Assembly (NCBI GenBank): GCA_030323885.1
Contig: CM059187.1
Coordinates: 129,896,424 to 129,960,423, forward strand
Source of the DNA: Branchipolynoe longqiensis
Lineage: Eukaryota > Annelida > Polychaeta > Phyllodocida > Polynoidae
Direction of reading: 5' to 3'
Length of the DNA: 64,000 bases
Part shown: in pieces, positions 1 through 12,600 of the stretch
Layout of the letters: each line of letters opens with the position of its first letter
Numbering within the stretch: position 1 is the first letter of the stretch
Notes under the pieces: generated by a model
Told to the model about the DNA's origin: nothing
Database searches by the model: none
The model's input: only the letters and a program-made list of their open reading frames with translations
Made by a program: the position numbers and the translations under genes

Positions 1-1310
1 CAACTGTAAAGGCAACAATTGCCGACCTCCAACTGGAAATCAACTATTACCTAGTTCCAACTGGAAAGGCAACAATTCCCGAGTTCTCACTGTAAATGCA
101 ATAATTGCCTAGCTCCAACTATAAAGGCACCAATTACAAAGCTACTTTACAGGTATTATTCATCCAACTACATAGGCAATATGGAGTATGACCATGCAAC
201 CGGTGGCTACAAAAGCAGTAACCAGGAGAGGCAGTATTCAAGAACCAGAGCAACCATGCTAAGCAACATTATGCCCACGTACAGTGTAATCCAGATGGAG
301 AGCCACAGTGTAATCAGTAATGCGGAATGCAGGGTAACAAGTAGTGTACACGCTGGAACACTGGAACCTGTCATGAAAGTAGCAGTTCAACCGATAGGAA
401 GACCTGCAGACAACCTACAATACAACCTGCTGTGCAACCTACAATGCATTCTCTTGGGTAACCTACAATACAAGCTGGTGTGCAAGAACAATGCAACCTA
501 CTGGGCAATAATGTACAGTACAACCCACATTACAACTTGTTGTGCAACCAACAATATGATCTACAATGCAACCTGCAGTGTAGCGCCAATGCAACCTGCA
601 ATGCAACACCAATGCAACCTACAGTGCAACACCAGTGCAACCTGTAACGCAGCAACAATGCAACCTACAGTGCAACAACAATACAATCTGTTGTGCACCA
701 ACAATGCAACCTGCTGTGCAACTTACCATATAACCTGCAGTGCTATCTGCAGTGCAACCTGCACAGCAAATTACAATGCGGCAAATGACGCAGTCCAAAC
801 AGGAGTCTTTACGAGCATTCGAACTAGTTGTTAAACATGCAATGCAACCCACAGCACAACTAGCAGTCAAACATGCAGTACAATAATAATGAAACCGGCA
901 AAGAAAGTTGCAGTACAATTAAATCCACAGTGAAATCAGTAATCAAACCAGGCATGTGTATGTATCACAGTGGAACCAGCATGGTACCTATCGGTGACAC
1001 CAACCATGCAAATTACAGTACGGTTTTACAGTGTAACCAGTAGTGAAATCAGCAGTGCAGCCATAAAAGTAGCAACTAACAGTACATATTTACAGTGTAA
1101 CTCGTACTAGTACAGTAGTACTGAATCCAGCAGTGCAACCATAAATGTAACCAACCACTGTATCCAATATGAAATTAACAGTGCACCAATAAGTGCAACC
1201 AGCCATACAGTTAGCAATAATTTCAGCCATGCAACTAGCATTTCAACATACCTGCCACCACCACCAGAACCCATGGTGAAACCAGCAGTGAAACCAGTAA
1301 TGAGCTCTCT
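1..1310. repeat. Degenerate short-period repeat region (TGCAACC-type)
   Basis: The first 150 bp holds about four copies of a CAACTGGAAAGGCAACAATT-like unit. From about 400 to 1,310 the words TGCAACC, CAGTGCAACC and CAACAATGCAACC recur many times at irregular short spacing. This explains the Cys/Asn/Thr-rich open frames on both strands, which are not genes. It looks like an old minisatellite. The left edge continues outside the window. Confidence 0.75.
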
Positions 1311-1479
1311 CAGCTTGAACAGGTCGATTCCCTTTAATAAGTAAATAAATATAGGAACAACTTAGAATTTTAGAGCCAACTCTGAGACTATTAACCAAGT
1401 AGAACTGTGGGTTATCCCAGCATGTTACTCACAATTTGATTGTTGAATATTTTAAAGGAGATCATACTTGGTAGACCGA

Positions 1480-1790
1480 CTCGACTCGGTGGCCAAATTG
1501 TTAAGAGGACTGGCTTCCTATGCATAAGATTCGGGCATTTGAATCTCAGTAAATCAAGCCAATGAGTTGCACAATTTGTTCTTGTCACTAGCTGGTTTGG
1601 CACTCTGCATTAATAAGATAGGACAAGGACTGGTTAGCTAAGTATGACTCAGTAGGATATCGGGTCATAGTCCCCCAGTGGGACAGCACTATAAAGTTGT
1701 CATGAGTGTGCACTGCCACAAGTCGGTACCTGTCCTGATATGACCTTGGATGTTGCTAGGATGTAAAACCACAACAAACTAACTAAGCTG
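1480..1790 (+). mobile_element. tRNA-derived SINE, old diverged copy
   Basis: The body matches the window's main SINE (SINE1): GGACAAGGACTGGTTAGC, CCCAGTGGGACAGCAC, and the tail GATGTTGCTAGGATGTAAAA followed by CAACAAACTAACTAA. The tRNA-like head is heavily altered. Confidence 0.75.
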
Positions 1791-2572
1791 ATAGACAGCG
1801 TCCTACATCTCCTGCAGTGTACACAACCATATAAATCTGGCCGTGTGTACAGTTTAAGATAGAGGTTCACTACTGTTTTGCCACAAGGTTTACTCATAGG
1901 AATGCTGTGGCGGCTAAAATCAATCAAAAATATATTTAGAAAAATACTTGGATTATGTTGATATTTAATCATGCAATACATGCTCAGACTAATAGATTTG
2001 TGGACCGGTAGAACACTACACAACAAATAAGTATACTTAAGCTGAATATTACAAATAAGTGTTGTATATAACGGAAAAGTCTGAAAGGTCAATTTTATCC
2101 AGAGACGTCCAAAGGTGTTCCAAGGTTATGGTGCGAAATTTAGTAAAATTTAATTGGGCAGTTGATGTTAGCTGATTTGTCTAACCTATGGAGAAGAGAT
2201 GAGAATACACCAGACTATTCTCAGTGAAGCACTTCTCATTTACTAACATAGACTTCCTGAAGTAATCTTTTAGCAATTCTCTAGCTGATTAATTTCTATT
2301 ACTTAGATAATCATTGTATGTTTGTAGCTGATTCATTTGAGTAGGCCCCTAGTATTCATCAGATAGTACTTATCATAATGCTAATGTTTATAATAAGTGA
2401 CTTAGTATCTGGTTATTTATTTACTGTCCTTGTTCTGTCTGTAGTGGTAATGTCTGTAACTAACGTCTGTATGTCGTATAACAATGCATTCTAACACCCA
2501 TGATCGACATTCACACACACACTCTCACTAGTAGCAGCAGTTTGGTAGCACCCACCACCTGAGAGCAATATA
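1791..2572. other. Unassigned AT-rich stretch
   Basis: No coding exon, SINE or inverted-repeat element was recognised here. A short CA run lies at 2,511-2,523. Confidence 0.5.
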
Positions 2573-2926
2573 GAGACCAGACGGGATGGCCGAATGAGTT
2601 GGAGCGTCCGTCTCCCTTGCTGGTAGATCGTGGGGTCATGGGTTCGAACCTTGGTCGAGTCAAACCAATGACTTGAAAATTGGTGCTTGTCACTTCCTAG
2701 CCAGGCGCTCGGCATTATTAGGACAGGGCAAGGACTGGTGTGCTCAGTGTTAGGATAATGTGACTGAGTGGGATACCAGGTCATGGTGCCGGCGGCCTGG
2801 TTTCCCAGTGAGACAGCACTATAAAGTCACCATGAGTGCACACTGTCACAAGTCGGTACCCGTCCTAATATGACCTTAGATATTGCTAGGACGTAAACCA
2901 ACAACACACAAACAAACAAACCTGAG
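2573..2926 (+). mobile_element. tRNA-derived SINE1, near full length
   Basis: The head has a tRNA-like box A (TGGCCGAATGAGTTGGAGCG) and box B (GGTTCGAACC). The body (GAGTCAAACCAATGACTT, AGGACAGGGCAAGGACTG, GTGGGATACCAGGTCATGG) leads to a tail TTGCTAGGACGTAAA then (AAAC)n. Edges show no clear target duplication by eye. Confidence 0.9.
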
Positions 2927-3116
2927 AGCAATATGTCACTTGTGAGATACCAACGTTGCTGTCCATCCAACTACTAGTCAGGCCCCTGGATGAGGCTCAC
3001 TGCAGGACTACACATTGCGGAAGCCGGCTTTTATTTATTAATGCAGGTTAATTGTATTCACAATTTAAGTGTAATCCACGCCGTGGATAGGCCCACAGCC
3101 TTCATTACTGACAGCG

Positions 3117-3860
3117 TAAAATCACACAATCAATCAATTTGCAATCCACAACTAGAAACAAATGTACTGCAAGAACCCTACTGAGTAATCACACAATCAA
3201 TCAATTTGCAATCCACAACTAGAAACAAATGTAGCACAAGTACTCTACTGACTAATCACACAATCAATCAATTTGCAATCCAATACTAGAAACAAATGTA
3301 GCACAAGAACTCTACTGAGTAAGCACACAATCGATCAATTTGCAATCCACAACTCGAAACAAATGTAGTGCAAGAACCCTACTGAGTAATCACACAATCA
3401 ATCAATTTGCAATCCACATGAGAAACAAATGTACCTCAAGAATGCTACTGAGTAATCACACAATCAATCAATTTGCAATCCACAACGAGAAACAAATGTA
3501 GCACAAAAACTCTACTGAGTCATCACACAATCAATCAATTTGCAATCCACAACTAGAAACAAATGTAGTGCAAGAACTCTACTGAGTAATCACACAATCA
3601 ATCAATTTGCAATCCACCTGAGAAACAAATCTAGTGCAAGAACCCTGCTGAGTAATCACACAATCAATCAATTTGCAATCCACAACTAGAAACAAATATA
3701 GTGCAAGAACCCTGCTGAGTAATCACACAATCAATCAATTTGCGATCCACATGAGAAACAAATGTACCGCAAGAATCCTACTGGGTAATCACACTATCAA
3801 TCAATTTGCAATCCACACTAGAAATAAATGTAGCGCAATAACCCTACTGAGTTTGTTTAC
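3117..3860. repeat. 67-bp minisatellite, about 11 copies
   Basis: The unit contains AATCACACAATCAATCAATT, then TGCAATCCACAACTAGAAAC and AAATGTAGTGCAAGAACCCT ACTGAGT. Copies start 67 bp apart (for example 3,187 and 3,254). Variation is by substitutions and small deletions. Spacers do not differ between copies, so it is a tandem array. Confidence 0.92.
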
Positions 3861-4104
3861 CAGGAACCATAGGTTCAGAGTGTGCTTAAAGTATAGCTCA
3901 TGATAGTGAATAAAAAAGCTGGAAGGGGGGTGGGGGGGGGGTTTAACACATTGGGTCGCAGCTTCAGTTCCTTTCTCGGAGACGAGATAACAGTAACTCA
4001 GAAGACAAGTATTATTGTTAAGCAGCCAGCCAGCCAGTCACCACCCACTCATCGTCCTTCCTTCTTTCCCTCCCTCCTTCCTTTCTTCCCCCCCCCCCCC
4101 CCCC

Positions 4105-4402
4105 CATGCAGAAGGTGTGGAGTTCGAATCCCAGCCGAGTCAAACTAATGACTTATAAAATTGATACTTGTCACTACCTAGCCTGGCGCTTGGCATTAAT
4201 AGGAAAGGATAAGGACTGGTTAGCACAGTATCAGGATAATGTGAGTGTAGGGGATATCAGGTCATGGTCATAGTGGCCTGGTCTCCCAGTGGGGCAGCAC
4301 TATGAAGTCATCATGAGTGTGCACTGTCACAAGTTGGTACCCGTCCTGATATTACCCTGGATGTTGCTAGGACGTAAAACAACAAACAAACAACAACAAA
4401 TC
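4105..4402 (+). mobile_element. tRNA-derived SINE1, 5'-truncated
   Basis: It starts within the tRNA-like head after a C17 run (4,088-4,104), shows box B (GAGTTCGAATCCCAGCCG), and ends GATGTTGCTAGGACGTAAAA with an AAC-rich tail. Confidence 0.88.
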
Positions 4403-4473
4403 CTTTCTTCCCCCATACCCTATACACTGACACTCACTGGCGCCACCTGGCGTGCCGCTGCTCCTCGTTGCAG

Positions 4474-4763
4474 ACTCGACGTCGATGCAGGTGACGTCAT
4501 CTCCCGTGCCCTCGCCATCTCCTTCACCCGTGGCGCAACTTTACGAAGTGGCGACGAGCCGCAGCGACACTCCCTCCTCCCCACACCGCTCAAAGCATCG
4601 CAAGGTGGGCTGGGCTGGATGCAAGGAGTGTGCCAAGAGTGACCAGTCTTCAGATGAGGTACAAGACGCCATCCAGGCGCCGCCCGCCAGATGGCGCCCC
4701 GGCGGCGGTGGCGGTGACGCTGGTTGCCGACAAGCCGCCTGTGGCGCCGACTGCCCGCCATGA
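4474..4763 (+). CDS. Possible terminal exon of an unrecognised plus-strand gene
   Basis: A pyrimidine-rich acceptor (CTGCTCCTCGTTGCAG) is followed by 96 open codons to a TGA at 4,761. The frame gives STSMQVTSSPVPSPSPSPVA, QLYEVATSRSDTPSSPHRSK and GCKECAKSDQSSDE, a Ser/Pro-rich, probably disordered tail. A plausible donor (GAG|GTACAA) occurs near 4,657, after which the frame becomes Gly-rich, so the exon may end there. Local GC is high compared with its surroundings and codon use looks coding-like. No family is recognised. It begins just after a SINE copy, so chance exon-like sequence is possible. Confidence 0.35.
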
Positions 4764-4884
4764 CTGCTCACTGTATTCAGCCTTATACGCACTTCCTGTC
4801 CTCCCCGCCTCATCCTTGCGTCGCCCCTACTATATTCCCCCTACCCTCGCCTCCTCCTTGTCCTCCTCCTCCTCCTCCTCCTCC

Positions 4885-5255
4885 TTCCCATCCTTACAAC
4901 TTCCCGAGTGTCTATCCCCACCTACCTCTAACTCCACCAACCATCATAGAAATCTTCTTCCTACTCGTTTCCAACGCCCGCATTTTCCCATTTGATATCC
5001 TCCTCCTCCTCCTTCCCATCCTTACAGCTTCCCGAGTGTCTATCCCCACCTACCTCTAACTCCACCAACCATCATAGAAATCTTCTTCCTACTCGTTTCC
5101 AACGCCCGCATTTTCCCATTTGATATCCTCCTCCTCCTCCTTCCCATCCTTACAGCTTCCCGATTGTCTATCCCCACCTACCTCTAACTCCACCAACCAT
5201 CATAGAAATCCTCTTCCTACTCATTTCCAACGCCCGCATTTTCCCATTTGATAGC
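4885..5255. repeat. 128-bp tandem repeat, three copies
   Basis: The marker CTTACA(A/G)CTTCCCGA occurs at 4,893, 5,021 and 5,149, a period of 128 bp. Each unit begins with a CTC(CTC)n microsatellite and ends at CATTTTCCCATTTGATA. Copies are nearly identical, so the triplication is recent. It lies just downstream of the exon candidate at 4,474-4,763. Confidence 0.92.
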
Positions 5256-7614
5256 TCTTCTCCTTCTCATCCTCTCTACTAGTTTTGCATTGCAGAATGG
5301 CATTTCATTAATCGTTATTAATTATCCTATTTCATTATTTTCACTCCCCTATTTTTTTTTTTGGTTTGGAGATTTTTCCTCCCTATCTTTTTTATTTTTT
5401 TGCTATGCATTTTAAAGCCGTTCAAATAGAATAGACCCTCCTACTACTCCTAACTTCTCCTGTGAATGCTCTATATATATATATATTGCAGTGTTTATTT
5501 ATTTATGCGCAGAGAAAAAAAAACACAATTGCATGCAAATGAAGTGGGAGCGATTTGTCGCACAGACACTTCTCGATTAGAATGCAATTCACTCATACAA
5601 ACCAATGAAGCAGCGTGGTCACACACCGCAGAATACGGAGAGGCAATATTAATAGCTGCATCAAAGTCACACTCACCGCCAGAAACACAGCTAAACGTGT
5701 ACTTTAAATGTTCCAACCACCGTGCATCAATCAAACAATCAATCACCATCACAAGAGTGCTGTCTGCGGCACACAGTGCATCATTGCAATGCCCACCCAT
5801 TGACTTGAACTTGAAGCAAACACATGTAACCCCCCCACCCCACACACCGTAGTGGCATCCAACATCCCCAATGTGTTTCATAAGAAGCAGGAATCCACGA
5901 ATCATAATTCCTTTAACTCCTACATCCGTTAGCCTAGTCTCCCGGTAGATCTAGTCCCCGAGACTTGTAGCTGACCAAAATCACCCGTCACTGATATTAA
6001 TTATCAATTTCTCACGAATTATTTGTTCACCCGTCGTCACCAGATTTTTTTTTTTGTCTAACCTTACCCCCTCCCCCCCCCCCCCCCAACACCGAGACCT
6101 AAACCCAATTGATATAGCGGTTTGTTTCGAACTGCCCGACAAGACCACATATATATAATATGCAAGCCTGTGTATATATATGCAGGACCCCCCAGTGCCT
6201 ATTAGGTTGAATACACACACAGATATATAAGGCAAGCGGTGGTTACCTCAGATGATCTGACTCGACTCTGTGGCTCTTATTCCTTGGAATGTTTGCATGC
6301 TAAATTAAACGTAGACGGTATACGCAGGTATATTAAGTAGCTCTTTCCCGATATGGGGCTTTGAGGCCTGAGGCCCTCTTGGTTGCTATCGACTCAAGCT
6401 AAAACGAGGGCAATTTCGCATCGCCGAGGGCTGAGGGCCTTGAACCGCATATTTAGACGTTAAATTCCCATATTTTGGGAATGCTAATCCAGTCCTAAGA
6501 TGTTCACATTTTCACATAGAATCGATACTAACAAAACACAGGAAAAAAAGTGATATCACAATGTAGCCAGTCCGATATCAGGTGATATCGGACCGAGTTG
6601 GTTTTTGGATGTCACCATAGAAAGGTATTATTGACACCCTTTTGGCATCTGATAAATGAATGTATATATGTACCATGTGTATATACCCTTATGTATATAT
6701 GCACACAGTTATGGGACTTTTCAATGTAGATTAGGCTTTTTATTCTGGTTAGTAACTTGTAGAAATAGTAGTCTGCAAACATACCCGATTTAGTATTCAC
6801 TCGGAGGGTGGAGACCCCCCCCCCCCCCCCCCCCCCAATGTATTGGGTGTCGGTGTCCATTCACACTCAGACACATTCGGCCAGAGTGTGCAGATTTCAT
6901 GGCCTTACGCCAACTGTTTTAATATAAATAGCATGCAAGACCTCTCTACCAATGTAAAGCACAATCAGTCAAATGTTAGGGTTCCTAAGAACAGCTGGAC
7001 CGCATATTTTAGCTATGTTCTGTGAGTTAAAATGTTGCTGTCATTTGACACAAGCATTTAACAGCTTCAAAATTGCATCTGAGCTCACTTTTGTTGTCAT
7101 TTAATAACAATTTTACCATTTCAGATATTGCGTAAATGTCCATGTAGACATGTAAAAGCGATTAACAAAAGTGACAAAATAAATACCAATAACTTTTCAC
7201 AGTGAATATGGTCTTGGATGCCAACACGGCATTAAACCATCAGAAATTAATCAATATGTTCTCTATTAACCGGTAGTTAATGTGATGTTTGTAGAAGGGG
7301 AATTGCAGTACTAACCTGGTAGCGTTTTGGTAGTGAACTGGTATTCATCACGATTCTGAGAGCTTTCAAACCAGCTAAGCATCCTCCCTTGCAGCTTCCT
7401 CTTTCTATAACTAACCTCTCTTTCTCAATAACTCTGAATCTTCTTGAAACCAGTGTTTTTCCCCCCTGTGGTGTTTTTTTCTGTTAGCAATTATTTTATA
7501 CAAGTTGGTTTAGCGTATACATGCATATATAGTTATTTTAAATATAAATGTAGACACTTTGACTAGGCTATAATTTAGTTAGAAACCTCTTTGATGTGTG
7601 TGCAGGATTTGATA

Positions 7615-7674
<60 letters not shown>

Positions 7675-8560
7675 TATATATATATATATTCCAGACAACA
7701 CAGTGCTGATCAAAAGCATGTGAATAGTATTTGTGCTGTTTGTTCAGTTGTAATTAGTAAATGATTAGTAAATAAGAATATACACATATGTGGATAATGT
7801 AAATATAGTATTAAATGTCATTTGTCTCTTTTGGGATTATGGAATTGACTGATAATTATTTTTTTATGAGAACACCAGAAGGTATTCATATAGCGCAAAT
7901 TAAGTAACACAAATAAATCCATAGCGAGTGAAACAGTATCAATATACACGTGTACTGTAAATAAACTCGACATTTTAATCGAGACAATTTCGAGTAAGTA
8001 TTTCAATTTGAGTGGGTTCAAATATTTTAATATATATATTTTTATAATCAAGATGAATTGATATATGTGATGATGATGATGATGATGATGATGAGTAATT
8101 GGTAATGTTGCTTGGTATCTCTCTCCCGTCCTGGAACAGGGTCAAGAAATGAGCTATCGGTTGGAACGACGAGTAAGCGGCGCAATCAACAAGGCTGCAT
8201 TAGTACCACAGCCCAACGACACCAAACAATTGTCACGAACCACTAAAGTATAGGGCATCCTTCAAACAACTCTTACGATGTGGACACTGCTATTTGCTGT
8301 ACAGTTTTCTACTATTCTGACTGCTCGTCGTCAGTGTCCTGCGCCAGTGGATGCGGGGGATGACTTTGGATTCCTCAAATCATTGATGATGGACTATAAC
8401 CAACAAATTGATGCCTCTTGGATGCCATCATTCTTTGTCAGCTGAAGTGTGATTTGTGTTCTTTTCATCCTTTAATTAATACCTACAGTACACATTCGTC
8501 AATTTTACCATGAAGAGATTCCGGATCATCTACTCTAATCGAACTCTTTTATCAGACTTC
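5256..8560. other. Low-repeat AT-rich region with simple sequences
   Basis: No exon or dispersed element recognised. Contains TA runs near 5,467-5,486 and 7,606-7,690 (the longest, about 85 bp), C runs at 6,069-6,087 and 6,815-6,837, and a (GAT)n run at 8,064-8,091. It could be the 3' UTR or flank of the gene ending at 8,561 on the minus strand. Confidence 0.45.
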
Positions 8561-8862
8561 CTACGTTTTTATGACGTCATCATCGGCCACATCCGGGTTG
8601 TTGTAGGAGATGCCACGAGTGGGATTGTGGGTGCTGTACTTCTTTTCACCGGTTGCCCCCCAGGGCGCCTTGTCCGTGTACAGTTTGCCAGCGTTCGGGA
8701 GGGGAGGGGGGCGGCCCCTGCCGGCGCCCGTGGGTTCTCGTGTACGTGGCTGCCCCCACGAGGTGTTGCCGCCCGCCCCGCCTCGCCCCGCCCCGCCCGC
8801 CCGACCCTCCCGCCGCCTAGTCACATGCCAAGCGTACCCATGGTAACCAGCTGACCCACCGA
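8561..8862 (-). CDS. Probable C-terminal exon of an unrecognised gene
   Basis: The minus strand shows a strong acceptor (CTCTCTCTCTCGCGCTCTCAG) followed by an open frame of 99 codons and a stop. The second half reads like real protein: NAGKLYTDKAPWGATGEKKY, then STHNPTRGISYNNPDVADDD and VIKT-stop. The first half is rich in Gly, Arg and Ala from a GC-rich stretch. The composition (polar, no hydrophobic core) suits a cytoplasmic tail. I do not recognise the family. The overlapping plus-strand frames are low-complexity Pro/Arg/Ala and look like shadows. Upstream exons would lie to the right, but none was identified. It could also be a spurious frame in a GC-rich island. Confidence 0.45.
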
Positions 8863-9469
8863 CTGAGAGCGCGAGAGAGAGAGTAAAGGACAACTTTTTA
8901 TTCCTGGGACCCCCATGGATGTTGAAGGCTTATTAACATGATCTAGTATCGTCACATCATTTCGAACCCAGCGTGGGAACACATAACAAAGCCCCCCACC
9001 CCCCTCTAACCTCCCCACCCCACCCCACCACCCCCACCCACCAGACAGAAGTGTCGAGGGGAATTGTTAGTACCAGAACTATTATTGTTTCACCAAAACC
9101 TTTGAACAAATAATGTACACCAAACAGCACGGCGCTGCCGCTGGTGTTAGTATCTTTATTCTTGGTGACAGGTGATTCCTTAGAGCAGTTATTTGTTCGG
9201 CTGCAGGGGCTCCCGACCATAAGTTCCTGCCAACTTTGCATGCAGGCAACGAGCCCTGCTCATATAATCAACCTTCAGTGGCTTACATAACCCAATTGAC
9301 TGAGGGGGAAAGTATTTTACAATACTGAAAATACTCAAAATACTCAGACAATTTCATGTTACTTGAAAAGTCAAATAACAAGTGATATCGTAGGTGTTTT
9401 GACATGTAAAAAAAACAAAACAATTTCTCATCATACTAGCATCACCTTGATCCAAATGGATCATGTTAG

Positions 9470-9690
9470 GGAGGCACCCATTGGCTAATGCGTCGGGGCG
9501 GCCCGCGTACAGGCTGTAAGGCGCTCAGCCATTGGCCGCTTCGGGCATGATCTGGCTGGTTCATGTATTGTACGCTAGCCAGTGCGCCGCCTCGCCATGG
9601 CGTCAATCCCTGTTTTGGAGGCTCCCATTGGCTAGTCCATTCATGTGTGGTCGTTGTCTGCGAATGCGAGGATCTTTTTAAAGGTGCGAA
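9470..9690 (+). promoter_or_regulatory. CCAAT-box cluster, possible promoter
   Basis: Three ATTGG pentamers (reverse CCAAT) occur within about 160 bp in similar contexts: CCCATTGGCTAATGCG, AGCCATTGGCCGC and CCCATTGGCTAGTCC. The stretch is GC-rich with CpGs. A TATA-like TTTTTAAAGG follows about 45 bp after the last. NF-Y-bound promoters often carry two or three such boxes. No coding start was identified downstream, so direction and function are uncertain. Confidence 0.3.
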
Positions 9691-12600
9691 TGAGGGTTTT
9701 CCTGTCGTTCTCCATTATTGTTTTTGGGTTGTTGATTTATTTTGTGATTTACATTTTTTGTTTGTTTGTACACGATTCTTCCCGATATAGGAGTGATTGA
9801 TTGTAGTGTTTGATAGCTCTACCTCACCGACTTGTACCAAGTCTCACGCCTGCGCCCAGGGGGGGGGGGGGGGCTCGTCTTACAAACAGCACGCCGATCA
9901 CTGTCCCCAGAGATAGTTCTTAGTCTTATTGGTGGTGGCATGGTTCATGGGGACGCCGCTGACGCCACTGCCGCCGTTGTCCAGTGCTTGCCGAACTATA
10001 TATATTTTGGCGAGAGGATCAGCATCAGCGGATTGTCTTAATGGACACAGAACAGAAAATTAAAAAAAAAATTAAAATAGGGTCACAACAAATGGGGGGA
10101 AATGGGCCCGTCTCACAAACAGTGTTCACATAATTATATTTTAGCGCAAATGGTCGGCAAACTGTTTGTAAAACGGGCCCCTGGAGACGCTGACCGCTGC
10201 AGACATTATTACCCACCTACCGCCCAGCAGCGTTGGCTTGGAACAGGCCACTTTTGAAAATCAACATGTGCACTTTAATTGTAGTCCGACACCCCACCCC
10301 CCACCCCCTTTGTCTTGAACGTAATTAATGACTGGGATTTTGTGTTTAAATAGCTATAATAAATCAACGAGATAATGCGAATATGCATTATTGAAATCAG
10401 AAAAAAAAACGTTGGGGGTGGATTGGAACAAAAAGAAAACTAAATTTGCCCTTTATTGATAACTAACATCATTATTGTGTTATTTCTTTATTGATATATC
10501 TTTAAAGAAAGAAAACAAACACAAAAAGGAGGTTCTTGTGGACTGCAAGCCTGGTCTGGGCGTTAGGTTGGAGAAGTGAGAGGTGAACGGGTCAATGTAG
10601 AGGTGTTCTAGTATTCTAGGTTAATTGCAGAGAAACACAGCTAAAATCAAAGCCAAGCCATGTTAACGATGAGCCAGAGAGCACACCAGGTTTGTTGCTA
10701 GTTAACACTACACAGCTAGCCGTTTACTACTCAGTCAAATTTCAAAGCTCAATGTTCTTCGTTCACGTCCAGTTAAGAAAAGACCGTGGTCTTAATTTTT
10801 CCAAGTTGCTAACCTTCCCCCCAGCCCCACGCCCCCAAAAATATATATAACAAAATAAAACACGGAAGAAATAACCAAGAAACCGCCTCACCGTAGTCAT
10901 TGTGATAAGGAGGATTGGGGGAAGTGAAATGTGAATTTTAAATATACAATCATGTTAGGTTGAATAGGAAAGCGATGTATTGCCCAACAAACGTGATGTA
11001 AGTACCCTGTGAGACTACTATCGCACGCATGGACAAGGAAAAATACTTAAACAAAAAGAAGAGACGCCCAAGGAAAACAAACCCACAAAAATACCGAAAC
11101 CCTCCGCTCAAAATATGTACAACCTTCCAGGTGGCACACCTTTGACATTCGGTGTCCTATATGTAGTTGATTGGATTGTTCCTTGTGTCCTAACGGTATC
11201 AGATCATAATATCACCTACCGCCATGAATTCTGTGATAACGGCATGTAATTAACCCATAGCGGACCCCAGAGCATAACGAGTAGTTTCTAGATGCCTAAT
11301 TACGCCTTTACATTTTTTTAAATCTATATATTCCCGGTTAATTTTGTTCTGCCATGCCAAAGTGAAGAAGAAAAATCCCCAATAGCAAAATAAAAATTAT
11401 TATTAAAAAAAATTTAAATAATTTTGAAAAAAACTACCATGAAATATCGTTGCTCTCCATTGGTTCATCCAGGAGAAAGTGGCCGGTTTTTTTCTTTAAC
11501 ACTTTGTAAACTTTAGTTTCGCGACGCCCTCATTAGCTGATTCCTCGTGCCTCGTTCCCATCCATGCTGTTACCGACCTGAGGCAGTTACCGTCAGTACC
11601 GTCAGCTTTAACTTCTCCCGGCGTGGACACAATAACGCCGACTACCCAACCTTTCCCACCCACCCACCCTTTTCTTGCTCATGGAACGTATACAAGAGAA
11701 AAGAAATATAAAAAAAAACAAAAAAACTACTTTATGTGTATCATAGGCAGTCGAGGCAAAACTTGTGAATAAAACGGCACTAGAAATATGGAGTTTACTT
11801 GTGAATTTCCTTGGTGCCTAGTAAGGTGTTGTGTAGTTTCGCAGTACCATCTTCACGTTGGTCAACTGTGTGCCGGTTCATTGTTATATTTATGACTATG
11901 GTGGCTTGATATTATATGATTGTTAATGCTACATTGAACAAGATAAGTTAGTTTTGTATGTATATTATTATATTTCACGTGTGTAAATTGCATTATACTC
12001 ACTATCTCATTAATCTCTAACCTTGGTTACTGCTCAATATAACGTATATGATATGTGGAGACGCAGATGTGTTGATGTTCGTTTGAAATGCCACTTCATA
12101 TATATATATAAACATATATATATATCTATATATAAAGAAGCTCAGTCGCTATTTTCGATTAATTAATTCTCAACCTAGTTAATTAATTCACGGTCCATTA
12201 TATTGAGTCCTTTACCTGCAGTGGTGATGTTCCACTTGCAGAGTAGATGTCCGCTACGTTTTCATTAACTGATATGCTCTATTTTACAATCTGACGATTG
12301 TGCAGTGATTATTCGTGTGAAGTTGCCAAAAGAACATAAGTGAGTAGCATGTGGCCCGTGTTGTTGCTGTATGCATATATGAATGCTATGTTACTGGTTA
12401 ACTATAGCTAGCTTAATGTGGTTCGCTCAATATTGCAGCGTACGCTACCCCACCATCAGGCTGCGTTATATAACCTGATAGTAAAAACCAGCGAAACTCT
12501 CTCCCTCTCTCTCAATTACTCCTGTTCTACTTTTTAAATCATCAGCTAATTTGTTATATTTCTTTATATTACAAATTTGATGACTGAAGATAAAATAATG

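Noticed and set aside
181..918. Long open frames on both strands (217 and 99 codons)
   Set aside because: They run through a TGCAACC-type repeat; the translation is a monotonous Cys/Asn/Thr/Ala pattern with no domain.
2577..2660. tRNA gene (also at 49,150, 41,205, 42,049, 55,994)
   Set aside because: Box A and box B are present but each is the head of a SINE with body and A-rich tail, or lacks a proper acceptor stem.
3117..3860. CRISPR-like array
   Set aside because: The 67-bp units follow each other without unique spacers, and the genome is eukaryotic.
4430..4450. CTCF-like site (GGCGCCACCTGGCG; similar GGCGCCACCTAGCGG at 48,686)
   Set aside because: Only a short resemblance to the CTCF core, with no orientation or context support.
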